A stretch of DNA of 28,423 nt from an uncultured Actinomyces sp. (GTDB lineage Bacteria > Actinomycetota > Actinomycetes > Actinomycetales > Actinomycetaceae): positions 1 to 28,423 of the forward strand of contig CALISI010000006.1 of assembly GCA_938041695.1 (NCBI GenBank), given 5' to 3'. Position 1 is the first letter of the stretch. Each line of letters begins with the position of its first letter. The notes below the pieces were generated by a model. It had not been told where the DNA came from. It did not search any database and saw only the letters and a list, made by a program, of their open reading frames with translations. Shown here one piece after another: positions 7,735 through 16,887 of this stretch. A program made the translations under genes and the position numbers.

Positions 7735-10299
7735 TCAGCCCGCGTCCACCGCCTGGTTGGCGATCTGACGCTCGCACACGTCGATGAGCTCGCGGATGAT
7801 GCGGATCGTGCCGGCGGACGCATCCGCGTGAGCTTCGATCCAGGCCTGGCCCGACGCAACCACGTCGACCTCGGGGGCGTAGCCCGCGATGGCGTTCGGG
7901 AAGAGCAGCGTCGTGAGGTCTTCGGCCGTGTGGAAGGTGAAGGTCTCCCAGATGCCAGCCAGGGCCTCGAAGTACTCGCCCACGTAGCTCGCGTAGGCCG
8001 ACGGGTTGGAGCGCGCCTGCGCCCAGAAGCCAGAGATCATCGCCCAGCGAGTGTCGTTGGGGATCGAGGTGTCGGTCAGGACCTTGTCCCACACGTCAGC
8101 CTTGATCCACTCGCGTGCGCGAGCCGCACGAGCGGCGGCGGCGTTCTGATGACCGGTCATCGTGTCATCGGTGGCCTCCAGAGCCGCGATGTCCTCCTCG
8201 GTGGCGGCGTTGCCGCGCACGAGGGCGATCAGCAGCCCCCACTTGAGGTCGACGTCGAGGTCCAGGCCATCGAGGGTCTGGGTCCCGTCGTAGAGTGCGC
8301 GGATGGCCTCGAACTGCTCGGGGCTGGTCGCGTTGCGGGCTGCTGCAGCGACGAGCATACGCTGTGCGTCAGAACCGGAGGCAGCCGTGCGAGCCAGGAG
8401 GAGCAGACGGCGGCCCGTGTCCTCGGTGGCCTCGGCACGGTACTGGGGCGCAACGAAGGTACGTACGGCCTCGTCGATGTGACGCAGGGTGAGCGTCAGG
8501 AGGCTCATGTTGTCCTCGACGGGCACCGCGCGCAGCGCCAGGTTCAGGTAATCGCGAGCCGGCATCTCACCGTCACGGGTCATGTCCCACGCGGAGGCCA
8601 TGACGACGCCGCGGGTCAGCGAATCCGTGAACTTGGTGATGTTAGCGACCGCGAAGGCCAGGGACTGCTCGTCGAGGCGTACCTTGGCGTAGCCGAGGTC
8701 GCCGTCGTTGACGAGGATGAAGTCCGGACGGGCGATACCCGCGGCGGCTTCGACCACCGTGGAGGCGCCGTCGACGTCGAGCTCCTCGCGGAAGACCTGC
8801 GCCAGCGTGCCCTCCTCGGTCAGCGAGTAGCCGGCCACACCCATGCGGTGCGGGCGCAGGGAGGCGCCCTCGGAGAAGGCTTCCTGGGTGATCTCGAGGC
8901 GCTCGATCGTGCCGTCCTCGGCCGTGGTGATGACCGGACGCAGGAGAGTCACGCCGGCCTCCTCCAGCCACACCTTCGACCACGAGGCCAGGTCGCGGCC
9001 CGAGGCCGCGGCCAGCTCGGAGAGCAGGTCGTCCAGCGTCGCGTTGGCGTAGGAGTGCTTCGTCAGGTACTCGTGCAGGCCAGCGAAGAAAGCGTCGCGG
9101 CCCACGTAGGAGACGAGCTGGCGCAGTACGGAGGCGCCCTTGGCGTAGGTGATGCCGTCGAAGTTGACCTCGACGTCGGCCAGGTCGCGGATTTCAGCCG
9201 TGATCGGGTGCGTCGTGGGCAGCTGATCCTGCTTGAGGCCCCAGTCCTTGCGGACCATGAACCCGGTCCAGCCCTCGGTGTACTTGGTGGCCTCGGCCAG
9301 AGCCAGGTGGCTCATGAACTCGGCGAAGGATTCGTTGAGCCACAGGTCGTTCCACCACTTCATGGTGACCAGGTCACCGAACCACATGTGCGCCAGCTCG
9401 TGCAGGATCGTGTTCGCACGAGCCTCCATCTGAGCCTCGGTGGGACGCGTGCGGAACACGTAGGCGTCGCGGAAGGTGACGCAGCCCGCGTTCTCCATGG
9501 CGCCCGCGTTGTACTCGGGCACGAAGATCTGGTCGTACTTGGTGAAGGGGTAGGCGATGCCGTACGCGCCCTCGAAGAACTCGAAGCCACGGCGCGTGAT
9601 GTCGATGATCTCGTCGGCATCCAGGTGCTCGACGATCGACGCGCGGGCGTAGACGCCCAGGTCGATCGTGCGGCCATCGGAGGATGTGAGCGTGGCCGTC
9701 GTGCCCTCATAGGGGCCTGCGACGATCGCCGTGATGTAGGTCGACATCACCTCGGTGGTGGCGAAGCGGTAGATCCAGGCCTCGCCCTCTTCCTCGGGGG
9801 TGGGGGTCGGGGCGTTGGAAAAGACCTTCCAGCCCTTGGGGGCCTTGACCGTCAGCGTGAACGTGGACTTCAGGTCGGGCTGCTCGAACGTCGTGTACAC
9901 GCGGCGTGCGTCCGGGACCTCGAACTGCGAGTAGGTATAGGCCTGTCCGTCGGCCGGGTCGACGAAGCGGTGTAGGCCTTCGCCCGTGTGCATGTATTGG
10001 CAGGATGCCTCAACTTCGAGGACGTTGTGCTCGGCCAGGTTCTCCAGCGCGATGCGGTTGTCCTGGTGAACCGAGAAGGGGTCCAGGGCGTTGCCGTTCA
10101 GCGTGATCGAGTGGACGTTGTTGGACACGAGGTCAGCGAATGTGGAGGCGCCTTCGCGCGCGTCGAACTCGATGCGGGTGAATGAACCGAAGTCGGTGTC
10201 TCCGCGCGTGAGGTCCAGTGAGATCTCGTAGCGGGTCACAGAGGAAATGACCGAGGCTCGCTCGGTCGCTTCCTCGCGAGTCAGGTTCAGGCCTGGCAT
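7735..10299 (-). CDS. pepN: Aminopeptidase N (M1 zinc metallopeptidase)
   Basis: PepN removes N-terminal residues from peptides in the cytoplasm. The 854-residue product has the substrate-binding GAMEN motif at 266-270, the zinc site HELAH at 300-304 and the third ligand Glu in LNESFAEF (about 323). A C-terminal ERAP1-like helical domain of about 300 residues follows, as in the actinobacterial aminopeptidase N class. No signal peptide is seen at the N-terminus (MPGLNLTREEATERA). A GGAAAGG ribosome site precedes the start. An M13 peptidase gene lies just upstream in the same direction, 114 nt away, so peptide breakdown genes are clustered here. Confidence 0.97.
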   Translation of the reverse strand: MPGLNLTREEATERASVISSVTRYEISLDLTRGDTDFGSFTRIEFDAREGASTFADLVSNNVHSITLNGNALDPFSVHQDNRIALENLAEHNVLEVEASCQYMHTGEGLHRFVDPADGQAYTYSQFEVPDARRVYTTFEQPDLKSTFTLTVKAPKGWKVFSNAPTPTPEEEGEAWIYRFATTEVMSTYITAIVAGPYEGTTATLTSSDGRTIDLGVYARASIVEHLDADEIIDITRRGFEFFEGAYGIAYPFTKYDQIFVPEYNAGAMENAGCVTFRDAYVFRTRPTEAQMEARANTILHELAHMWFGDLVTMKWWNDLWLNESFAEFMSHLALAEATKYTEGWTGFMVRKDWGLKQDQLPTTHPITAEIRDLADVEVNFDGITYAKGASVLRQLVSYVGRDAFFAGLHEYLTKHSYANATLDDLLSELAAASGRDLASWSKVWLEEAGVTLLRPVITTAEDGTIERLEITQEAFSEGASLRPHRMGVAGYSLTEEGTLAQVFREELDVDGASTVVEAAAGIARPDFILVNDGDLGYAKVRLDEQSLAFAVANITKFTDSLTRGVVMASAWDMTRDGEMPARDYLNLALRAVPVEDNMSLLTLTLRHIDEAVRTFVAPQYRAEATEDTGRRLLLLARTAASGSDAQRMLVAAAARNATSPEQFEAIRALYDGTQTLDGLDLDVDLKWGLLIALVRGNAATEEDIAALEATDDTMTGHQNAAAARAARAREWIKADVWDKVLTDTSIPNDTRWAMISGFWAQARSNPSAYASYVGEYFEALAGIWETFTFHTAEDLTTLLFPNAIAGYAPEVDVVASGQAWIEAHADASAGTIRIIRELIDVCERQIANQAVDAG

Positions 10300-10340
10300 G
10301 GGGTGCCTTTCCGTCGATGGAATGGGGGCGCTGTTGCGCT

Positions 10341-10356
10341 CAACATTCCTATGTTG
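10341..10356. promoter_or_regulatory. Palindrome upstream of pepN
   Basis: CAACAT-TCCT-ATGTTG is a perfect 6-bp-arm inverted repeat, 42 nt before the pepN start. It could be an operator or a small leader hairpin. No regulator was recognised for it. Confidence 0.3.
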
Positions 10357-10413
10357 TCATGTGTTGGGGGTGAATGCGCGGGGCGCGCCGGGTTTTGTCG
10401 GTTGGGACACGCT

Positions 10414-12444
10414 TTACCAGATGGTGACGCGCTGGGCGGGATCGAGCCACATGTCGTCGCCGGGGGTGACGTCGAATGCCTCGACAAACGTGTCAAGGTT
10501 ACGCAGCACCTGATTGCATCGGAATTCCGCGGGGGAGTGCGGGTCGATCGCTAGCATTTGGCGCGCGAACTGGGGGCGTGTGGCCGTGCGCCAGGCGCGT
10601 GCCCACGAGTAGAAGAAACGCTGCGGACCCGAGATTCCGTCGATGATGGGAGCGGTCTGGGGGGTCAGCCCTTGCTCGGCGAGCGACGCTGCCCAGGCCT
10701 TCCACGCGATCGTGAGGCCTCCGAGGTCGCCGATGTTCTCGCCGATCGTGAGCGCACCGTTGACGTGGGGGTGGGAACGCTCAGCGTCCGTGGCCTCCGG
10801 TTCTTCGCCGTTTCCCTGTTCGAGGAGGATCGCGGGGGTGAGGGCGTCGTACTGCGCGATGAGTGCGTGGGTGCGTTCTTCGAAGGCAGCGCGGTCCTCG
10901 TCCGTCCACCAGTTCGACAGGTTTCCCGCTCCGTCGTAGCGCGAGCCCTGGTCGTCGAAGCCGTGACCGATCTCGTGGCCGATGACCGCGCCGATTGCGC
11001 CGAAGTTCACCGCGTCGTCAGCCTCGGCGTCGAAGAACGGGGACTGGAGGATCGCGGCGGGGAAGACGATCTCGTTCTGAGTGGGGTTGTAGTAGGCATT
11101 GACCGTCTGTGGGGTCATGTACCACTCGTCGCGGTCGACCGGACGGCCCAGCTTGGCCCATTCGCGGTCGGTCGCGTGCGCGCTGGCGGCGCGCACGTTC
11201 TCGACGATGGAGGTGTTGGGATCCAGGTTGAGGGTCGAGTAGTCACGCCACTTGACGGGGTAGCCGATCTTGGGGTTGAAGGTTGCCAGCTTGTCGAGTG
11301 CCTTGGCCTTTGTGTCCTCGCTCATCCAGTCGAGGCTTCGGATCGACTCACCGTAGGCGTCGAGGAGGCGGCGCACCAGGGCGTCCATCGCTTCCTTGGC
11401 GTTGGGTGGGAAGTGGCGTGCCACCCACGCGCGGCCCATGGCTTCACCGAGGTAGGCCTCGATGAGGCCGAGGGCGCGCTTCCAGCGCGGACGCAGCTCC
11501 TGTGTACCCGAGAGCGTGCGTCCGTGGAAGTCGAAGTTTTCGTTGACGAAGTCGGCAGAGAGGAGGGATGCGTGGCAGTCGATGGCCGAGGCGCTCAGCC
11601 ATTCCTTGAGGGTAGATAGCTCGGTGGTGGCCCACAGCTCGGCGGCGGCCGTCAGGAAGTCGGGCTGGTCGACGTTGACGACGAGGCCGGAGGCGGGCAT
11701 GCGTGCGCCGCTGGCCCACGCATCCCAGTCGAATCCGGGTGCGAGCGTGGCGAGTTCCTCCCACGGCGTGGGGTTATCGGAGAGTAGGGGATCGCGGTTG
11801 GTCACGGAGTCGCGGTGGTGTGAGGCCAGGGCGGTCTCCACGGCCATGATGCGGTGTGCGGCACCTTCGGGGTCGTCCATGCCAGCGAGGGCGAGGAGAC
11901 GGGCCGTGTGTACGACGTAGGCCTGACGGATCGGTGCGTAGTCCTCTTCGCGGTAGTAGGCCTCGTCGGGCAGGCCGATACCTGACTGGACGAGGGAGAC
12001 CATGTAGCGGGAGGAATCGTGGGGGTCCGTCCCCACGTATGCGCCGACGAGGCCTCCGATGCCCTCGCGCATGAGGCGGCCCATTTCGCGGGCGAGTTCC
12101 TCGTGGTTTGTGCAGGCGTTGATCGCGTCGAGGTCGGGGCGCAGGGGAGTGGCGCCGGCCTCTTCAATGGTGTCCTCGTCGAGGAACTGGCTCCACAGGG
12201 TCGCGATGCGGCTCGCATCTGGATCGTCCAGGGATCCGTCGGCTGCGTCCTGAGCAATTGCGCGGGCGTACTTTTCCGAGGCGTCGCGAAGCGCGTGGAA
12301 TGCCCCGTCCATGGGGCGGTCCGCAGGGATTGTGTGCGTCGCCAGCCAGGTGCCGTTGACGTGGCGGTAGAAGTCGTCCTGGGGACGCACCGTCGAATCG
12401 GTGTACGCGGTGTCGAGGACTCGTGCCAGCAGTGTATTCGTCAT
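10414..12444 (-). CDS. M13 family metallopeptidase (neprilysin/PepO-like)
   Basis: M13 peptidases are zinc endopeptidases that cut small peptides. The 676-residue product has the family hallmarks: VNAYYNPTQNEIVFPAAIL, the zinc motif HEIGHGFDDQG (about 490-500), the third ligand in GENIGDLGGL (Glu about 569), and a C-terminus ending in RVTIW. It has no signal peptide or membrane anchor, so it is probably cytoplasmic like the PepO oligopeptidases of lactic acid bacteria. The ATG at 12444 follows an AAGG ribosome site. It is divergent from glpA across 266 bp and lies upstream of pepN. Confidence 0.93.
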   Translation of the reverse strand: MTNTLLARVLDTAYTDSTVRPQDDFYRHVNGTWLATHTIPADRPMDGAFHALRDASEKYARAIAQDAADGSLDDPDASRIATLWSQFLDEDTIEEAGATPLRPDLDAINACTNHEELAREMGRLMREGIGGLVGAYVGTDPHDSSRYMVSLVQSGIGLPDEAYYREEDYAPIRQAYVVHTARLLALAGMDDPEGAAHRIMAVETALASHHRDSVTNRDPLLSDNPTPWEELATLAPGFDWDAWASGARMPASGLVVNVDQPDFLTAAAELWATTELSTLKEWLSASAIDCHASLLSADFVNENFDFHGRTLSGTQELRPRWKRALGLIEAYLGEAMGRAWVARHFPPNAKEAMDALVRRLLDAYGESIRSLDWMSEDTKAKALDKLATFNPKIGYPVKWRDYSTLNLDPNTSIVENVRAASAHATDREWAKLGRPVDRDEWYMTPQTVNAYYNPTQNEIVFPAAILQSPFFDAEADDAVNFGAIGAVIGHEIGHGFDDQGSRYDGAGNLSNWWTDEDRAAFEERTHALIAQYDALTPAILLEQGNGEEPEATDAERSHPHVNGALTIGENIGDLGGLTIAWKAWAASLAEQGLTPQTAPIIDGISGPQRFFYSWARAWRTATRPQFARQMLAIDPHSPAEFRCNQVLRNLDTFVEAFDVTPGDDMWLDPAQRVTIW

Positions 12445-12511
12445 GCCTTAACTTTAGGGGGAGAGGCGCCGATGGCGTGGGATGAGCGTCCATGGGGCGT
12501 GAGTCATTCGA

Positions 12512-12636
12512 AATTACGTGATGTGCATGGTGTGTAATTCCCTGTTTTTGTCCAGAGTTGCGCGGATGAGTGCGGATGTCGTTTTGCTCGCGCGACGCCG
12601 TGCACATATGTGCAGAGTCGTGTGTGCATTCGTGCA
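12512..12636. promoter_or_regulatory. Palindrome cluster in the glpA upstream region
   Basis: The 266-bp region between the divergent M13 gene and glpA holds an AATTAC (12512-12517) / GTAATT (12534-12539) inverted repeat, a perfect 14-bp palindrome TGCACATATGTGCA (12601-12614) and a related TGTGCATTCGTGCA (12623-12636). The word TGTGCA also occurs at 12522-12527. Repeated half-sites suggest operators for a glp regulator (GlpR/DeoR type or a global regulator). Which protein binds is unknown, and no clear -35/-10 pair was found. Confidence 0.45.
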
Positions 12637-12710
12637 ATCGGGCTCATAAGGCGCATGATGGAGGCAGCAATGAGGCACTTCCTCATCAACAGGTGAAGGG
12701 ATTTTTAACG

Positions 12711-14297
12711 GTGAAGACACTTCGCACTGACGTGTGCGTCATCGGTGGCGGATCCACCGGTGCCGGCGTCGTCCGCGACGTCGCCATGCGCGGCTTCTCA
12801 GCCGTCCTCGTCGATCGGGCCGATATCGCTCAGGGAACCTCCGGTCGCTTCCACGGCCTGCTCCACTCGGGTGGCCGCTACATTGCGTCCGATCCCGAGT
12901 CGGCCACCGAATGCGCCGAAGAAAACGAAATCGTCAAGCGCATCAACGCCAACGCGATCGAGGCCACCGGTGGCCTCTTCGTGGTGACCGCCCACGACGA
13001 TGAAGAGTACGCGGACCAGTTCCTGGCCCGCGCAGCGGCAGCAAAGGTGCCCGCTGCGGAAATCTCCATTGCCGAGGCCCTGCGCCGCGAACCCCGGCTC
13101 GACCCGCGCATCAAGCGAGCCTTCGAGGTCCAGGACGGCACGGTTGATGGCTGGCAGATGACCTGGGGAGCGATCCGCTCCGCGCAGGCATACGGGGCGC
13201 AGATCCTGACCTACCACCGCGTCACCTCCGTCGAACGCGAAGGTGATCGCGTCAGCGCCGTCATCGTCCACGACGAGCGCGGCGGCGAGGACGTGCGCAT
13301 CGAATGCGGGTTCGTCCTCAACTGCGGCGGCCCCTGGGCCGGACAGATTGCCGCCATGGCGAACTGCCACGGCGTCGACGTCGTCCCGGGCGCCGGCATC
13401 ATGATCGCCATGAATCACCGCCTGAGCCACTCAGTCATCAACCGCTGCGTGTGGCCCGCCGACGGCGACATTCTCGTGCCCGACCACACCGTGTGCATCA
13501 TCGGCACGACCGACCTGAAAGCCGACGACCCGGATCGCCTGTCGATCCCCGCAGACCAGGTCCAGCAGATGCTCGACTCCGGCGAGGCCATGATCCCCGG
13601 CTTCCGCAAGGCTCGCGCCGTGCACGCGTGGGCCGGCGCGCGCCCCCTTATCAAGGACTCGCGAGTGTCCGCGACCGACACCCGTCACATGGCGCGCGGC
13701 ATGAGCATCATCGACCACAACACGCGTGACGGCGTCTACGGCATGCTGACCATCGCCGGCGGCAAACTCACCACCTACCGCCTCATGGCCGAGCGCATCG
13801 TCGACATCATGTGCGAGGAGATGGGCGATAAGCGCGCCTGCAAGACAGCCGACGAAACCGTCCCGCCCGCCAAGGAAGCGCGCCTGTACACGATCGGCCA
13901 CCGCCTCGACAACGTCGAATCGCACAACGAATCCCCCTCCCACGAACAAATCATCTGCGAGTGCGAGATGGCCACGCGCGCCATGCTTGAAAACGTCATG
14001 GACACCCTGCCCAAGGGCCAACTCGACGACGTGCGTCGCCAGATGCGCCTGGGCATGGGCCCCTGCCAAGGTGGCTTCTGCTCTCAGCGAGCCGCGGGCA
14101 TCGCCCACGAGCGTGGAGACATCGACTCGATGCGTGCCAACTCCCTCCTGCGTCTCTTCCTGAAGAACCGCTGGATCGGCCTGTGGCCCATCATGTTCGG
14201 CAAGCAAGCCAGGCAGGCAGCACTGGACGCCTGGATCCACGAGGGCACGCTCGACGTCGAGCACCTGCCCGCACCCAGCGAGGAGGTAGTTCGATGA
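12711..14297 (+). CDS. glpA: Anaerobic glycerol-3-phosphate dehydrogenase subunit A
   Basis: GlpA is the FAD-bearing catalytic subunit that oxidises glycerol-3-phosphate to dihydroxyacetone phosphate and passes electrons via GlpB and GlpC to quinone. The 528-residue protein starts with the dinucleotide fold VCVIGGGSTGAG (about 9-19) and ends with a BFD-like iron-sulfur domain (Cys416, Cys418, Cys452, Cys457), the feature separating GlpA from aerobic GlpD. GTG 12711 is chosen because the FAD fold lies right behind it and GAAGGG (about 12695-12700) precedes it. The open frame extends to 12570 but shows no homology there. The stop overlaps glpB as ATGA. Confidence 0.95.
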   Translation: MKTLRTDVCVIGGGSTGAGVVRDVAMRGFSAVLVDRADIAQGTSGRFHGLLHSGGRYIASDPESATECAEENEIVKRINANAIEATGGLFVVTAHDDEEYADQFLARAAAAKVPAAEISIAEALRREPRLDPRIKRAFEVQDGTVDGWQMTWGAIRSAQAYGAQILTYHRVTSVEREGDRVSAVIVHDERGGEDVRIECGFVLNCGGPWAGQIAAMANCHGVDVVPGAGIMIAMNHRLSHSVINRCVWPADGDILVPDHTVCIIGTTDLKADDPDRLSIPADQVQQMLDSGEAMIPGFRKARAVHAWAGARPLIKDSRVSATDTRHMARGMSIIDHNTRDGVYGMLTIAGGKLTTYRLMAERIVDIMCEEMGDKRACKTADETVPPAKEARLYTIGHRLDNVESHNESPSHEQIICECEMATRAMLENVMDTLPKGQLDDVRRQMRLGMGPCQGGFCSQRAAGIAHERGDIDSMRANSLLRLFLKNRWIGLWPIMFGKQARQAALDAWIHEGTLDVEHLPAPSEEVVR

Positions 14298-15544
14298 GAG
14301 ACACAGTCGTTATCGGCGCGGGCCTGGCAGGCCTGGCCGCAGCAATCAAGGCAGCTGACGCAGGCCTGAGCGTCACCCTCATCACGAAGGGCGTTGGCGG
14401 CATCCAGCTCGGCACGGGCACGGTCGACATCCTCGGCTACCGTCCCGAGCCGGTTGAGGCGCCCCTCGAGGCGCTGGAAGCCCACGTGGCCTCCCGCCCC
14501 ACCCACCCCTACAGCCACGTCACCCCCGACTTCGTCGGTGCATCCGTCGCGTGGCTGCGCGACCTCGTCGGCGCGGACGCCCTCATCGGCGATGAGACCC
14601 GTAACGTGCGCATCCCCACCGGTGTCGGCGCTCTGCGCCCCACCTGCCTGATTCCACCCTCCATGGAGGCCGGCATCCCCCAGGCGGGCGCCCGCTATGC
14701 GATCGTGGGACTGACGCGCTTGAAGGACTTCTACCCCGGCCTCGTTGCCGAAAACCTGACGCGCCAAAGCGGGCCCGACGGCGCCCCGATCACGGCGCGC
14801 GCCCTGTCCGTCGACTACGTCGTGCGCGAGGGGGAGGTCGACTCGACCGGCACCAACCACGCGCGCAGCCTCGACCGCGAGGAGAACCGCGCGCGCCTGG
14901 CAGACCAGATCCGTCCCCTCCTGGAAGATGGCGAGATCGTCGGCCTGCCCGCCGTCCTCGGCCTCGACGACCCGAACGCGTGGCGCGACCTCGCGGACAA
15001 GCTCGGCCACCGAGTCTTCGAGATCCCGATTCAGCCCCCGTCGGTGCCCGGCATGCGCCTCAACGCCCTGCTGACCCGCATCGCCTCATCCAAGTGCCGC
15101 GTCGTCCTCGGATCCCCGATCAAGGCCGTACACACGAGCGGCGGACGCGTGAGCGGAGTCGAATACGCCAGCGCGGGACGCTCCACGGTCGTGGAAACCC
15201 GATCCCTCATCCTGGCGGCCGGCGGTTTTGAATCCGGCGCTCTCGACATGGACTCCTACGGCACCGTGCGCGAAACCATCTGCGGCCTGCCCGTCATGGG
15301 TGCCTCCGGACAGCTCCTGCACGCCGACTTCTGGGGCGAGGACCAGCCCCTCTTCCTGGCCGGCCTCGCCGTCGACGACAACATGCGCGTCCTGAACGAG
15401 GAAGGCGCGCCCGTGTGCCCGAACCTGTACGCAGCCGGAGGAAACCTGGCCGGCGCCACCCGCTGGCGCGAAAAGAGCGGCGAAGGAATCGCGCTGGCCA
15501 GCGCACTCGCGGCCGTCGACTCGATCGTGGAGGAACTGAAATGA
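14294..15544 (+). CDS. glpB: Anaerobic glycerol-3-phosphate dehydrogenase subunit B
   Basis: GlpB is a flavoprotein that links GlpA to the iron-sulfur subunit GlpC. The 416-residue product begins MRDTVVIGAGLAGLAAAIKAADAG, a Rossmann nucleotide-binding fold. It ends with NLYAAGGNLAGATRWREKSGEGIALASALAA, the C-terminal flavin-site segment typical of GlpB. It starts in an ATGA overlap with glpA after a strong GAGGAGGT ribosome site (14279-14286) and ends in an ATGA overlap with glpC, which gives tight coupling of the three subunits. Confidence 0.95.
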   Translation: MRDTVVIGAGLAGLAAAIKAADAGLSVTLITKGVGGIQLGTGTVDILGYRPEPVEAPLEALEAHVASRPTHPYSHVTPDFVGASVAWLRDLVGADALIGDETRNVRIPTGVGALRPTCLIPPSMEAGIPQAGARYAIVGLTRLKDFYPGLVAENLTRQSGPDGAPITARALSVDYVVREGEVDSTGTNHARSLDREENRARLADQIRPLLEDGEIVGLPAVLGLDDPNAWRDLADKLGHRVFEIPIQPPSVPGMRLNALLTRIASSKCRVVLGSPIKAVHTSGGRVSGVEYASAGRSTVVETRSLILAAGGFESGALDMDSYGTVRETICGLPVMGASGQLLHADFWGEDQPLFLAGLAVDDNMRVLNEEGAPVCPNLYAAGGNLAGATRWREKSGEGIALASALAAVDSIVEELK

Positions 15545-16824
15545 CTCTGGAAATGTCAACGTTGATGGGACCGGTCGTGGAAGAAGAGGACGTCTTCGCC
15601 CTCACCGGTGACGCCGCGCTGCGCGCAAGCCTTGACTCCTGCGTCAAGTGCACGATCTGCGAGACCCAGTGCCCCGTCATGCGCGTCACCGACCTGTTCG
15701 CCGGCCCCAAGTACTCCGGTCCACAGGCCGAGCGCTTCCGCAAGGGCGGGCAGATGGTGGACAAGTCCATCGACTACTGCTCCTCGTGCGGCACATGCTC
15801 GCTCGTGTGCCCCCAGGGGGTGAAGGTCACCGAGATCATCCACCACCGCCGCACCGCCATGAAGGAAGCGCACGGTATTCCGCTGCGCGACCGTCTCATT
15901 GGTCGCACCTCCCTGATCGGCACCATGATGACCCCGGTCGCCCCGATCGCGAACTGGGCTCTGGACGTCAAGCCGATCCGCATGGCGATGGAGGCCGTCA
16001 TCGGTGTGCACCGCTCGGCCCCCATGCCGCGCGCCTACGGACGCACCTTCGAGTCCTGGTTCAAGAAGCACAAGCCGCTGCCGAACTCCGGCACGCGCGG
16101 CCAGGTGATCTTCTTCCACGGATGCGCCGGCCAGTACTTCGAGGTCGAGACCTCGATCCACTCGGTCATGGTACTCGAGCACCTGGGCTACGAGGTCCTG
16201 GTTCCCAAGCACGGCTGCTGCGGCCTGGCCCTGCAGTCCAACGGCCTGTACGACGACGCGCGCAAGTACGTCTCCAAGCTGACCAGCGACCTGCGCAGCG
16301 TCAACCGCGATGCGCCGATCATCTCCGCGTCTGGCTCGTGTGGTGGCATGCTGCGCCACGAGGCCCACGAGATCCTCGAGATGGACACCCCGGAGCTGCG
16401 CGATGTGGGAAGTCGTACGTGGGACATTAGTGAGTTCCTGCTGCACCTGTACGACAAGGGCGAGCTGGATACGAACTTCCAGCGCATCGACGTCACCATC
16501 CCGTACCACGCCCCCTGCCAGGTCAAGTCCCAGGGACTGGGCAAGCCCGCGATCGAGCTGATGAGCCTGATCCCCGGCGTGACCGTCAAGGATTCCGAGC
16601 AGCCCTGCTGTGGCATTGCGGGCACCTACGGCATGAAGAAGGAGAAATACGCGATCGCTCAGGCCGTGGGCGCCCCCGTCTTCGACTTCATCAAGCAGGT
16701 CAACGCGGAGCTGGCCGCATGCGACACGGAGACGTGCCGCTGGCAGCTGCGCACGGCCACGGGCGCGAACGTCGTCCACCCGATCTGGCTGATCCACAAG
16801 GCCTACGGTCTGCCCAACGGCTGA
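15541..16824 (+). CDS. glpC: Anaerobic glycerol-3-phosphate dehydrogenase subunit C
   Basis: GlpC is the iron-sulfur, membrane-associated subunit passing electrons toward quinone. The 427-residue protein has two ferredoxin-type 4Fe-4S sites (Cys34, 37, 40, 44 and Cys80, 83, 86, 90) and two CCG cysteine-rich domains: HGCAG...KHGCCGLALQ in the middle and PYHAPCQ...QPCCGIAGTYG near the end. These CCG domains also occur in heterodisulfide reductase and LutA-type subunits. No transmembrane helix is evident. The ATG at 15541 is in an ATGA overlap with glpB. No glpK, glpF or glpR lies in the window. Confidence 0.95.
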   Translation: MTLEMSTLMGPVVEEEDVFALTGDAALRASLDSCVKCTICETQCPVMRVTDLFAGPKYSGPQAERFRKGGQMVDKSIDYCSSCGTCSLVCPQGVKVTEIIHHRRTAMKEAHGIPLRDRLIGRTSLIGTMMTPVAPIANWALDVKPIRMAMEAVIGVHRSAPMPRAYGRTFESWFKKHKPLPNSGTRGQVIFFHGCAGQYFEVETSIHSVMVLEHLGYEVLVPKHGCCGLALQSNGLYDDARKYVSKLTSDLRSVNRDAPIISASGSCGGMLRHEAHEILEMDTPELRDVGSRTWDISEFLLHLYDKGELDTNFQRIDVTIPYHAPCQVKSQGLGKPAIELMSLIPGVTVKDSEQPCCGIAGTYGMKKEKYAIAQAVGAPVFDFIKQVNAELAACDTETCRWQLRTATGANVVHPIWLIHKAYGLPNG

Positions 16825-16834
16825 GACTCCACGG

Positions 16835-16876
16835 AATATCCCCGGGCGCGTGCGACGGCGCGTACCCGGGGATATT
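16835..16876 (+). terminator. Hairpin after glpC
   Basis: AATATCCCCGGG (16835-16846) and CCCGGGGATATT (16865-16876) form a perfect 12-bp stem 11 nt after the glpC stop. There is no T run, so termination is likely but not certain. Its last bases adjoin the probable -10 of the next gene. Confidence 0.6.
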
Positions 16877-16881
16877 ACTGT
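16876..16881 (+). promoter_or_regulatory. Probable -10 box giving a leaderless SDR mRNA
   Basis: TACTGT fits the actinobacterial TAnnnT -10 pattern and ends 6 nt before the ATG at 16888. Transcription could start at the A of the start codon. The absence of any Shine-Dalgarno sequence supports this. Confidence 0.45.
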
Positions 16882-16887
16882 TGCCCT

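Noticed and set aside
7828..9975. A 715-codon plus-strand open frame opposite pepN
   Set aside because: It is the antisense shadow of a high-GC gene. It reads as Arg/Gly/Val/Asp-rich sequence with no family motif, while the minus strand has the full M1 signature set.
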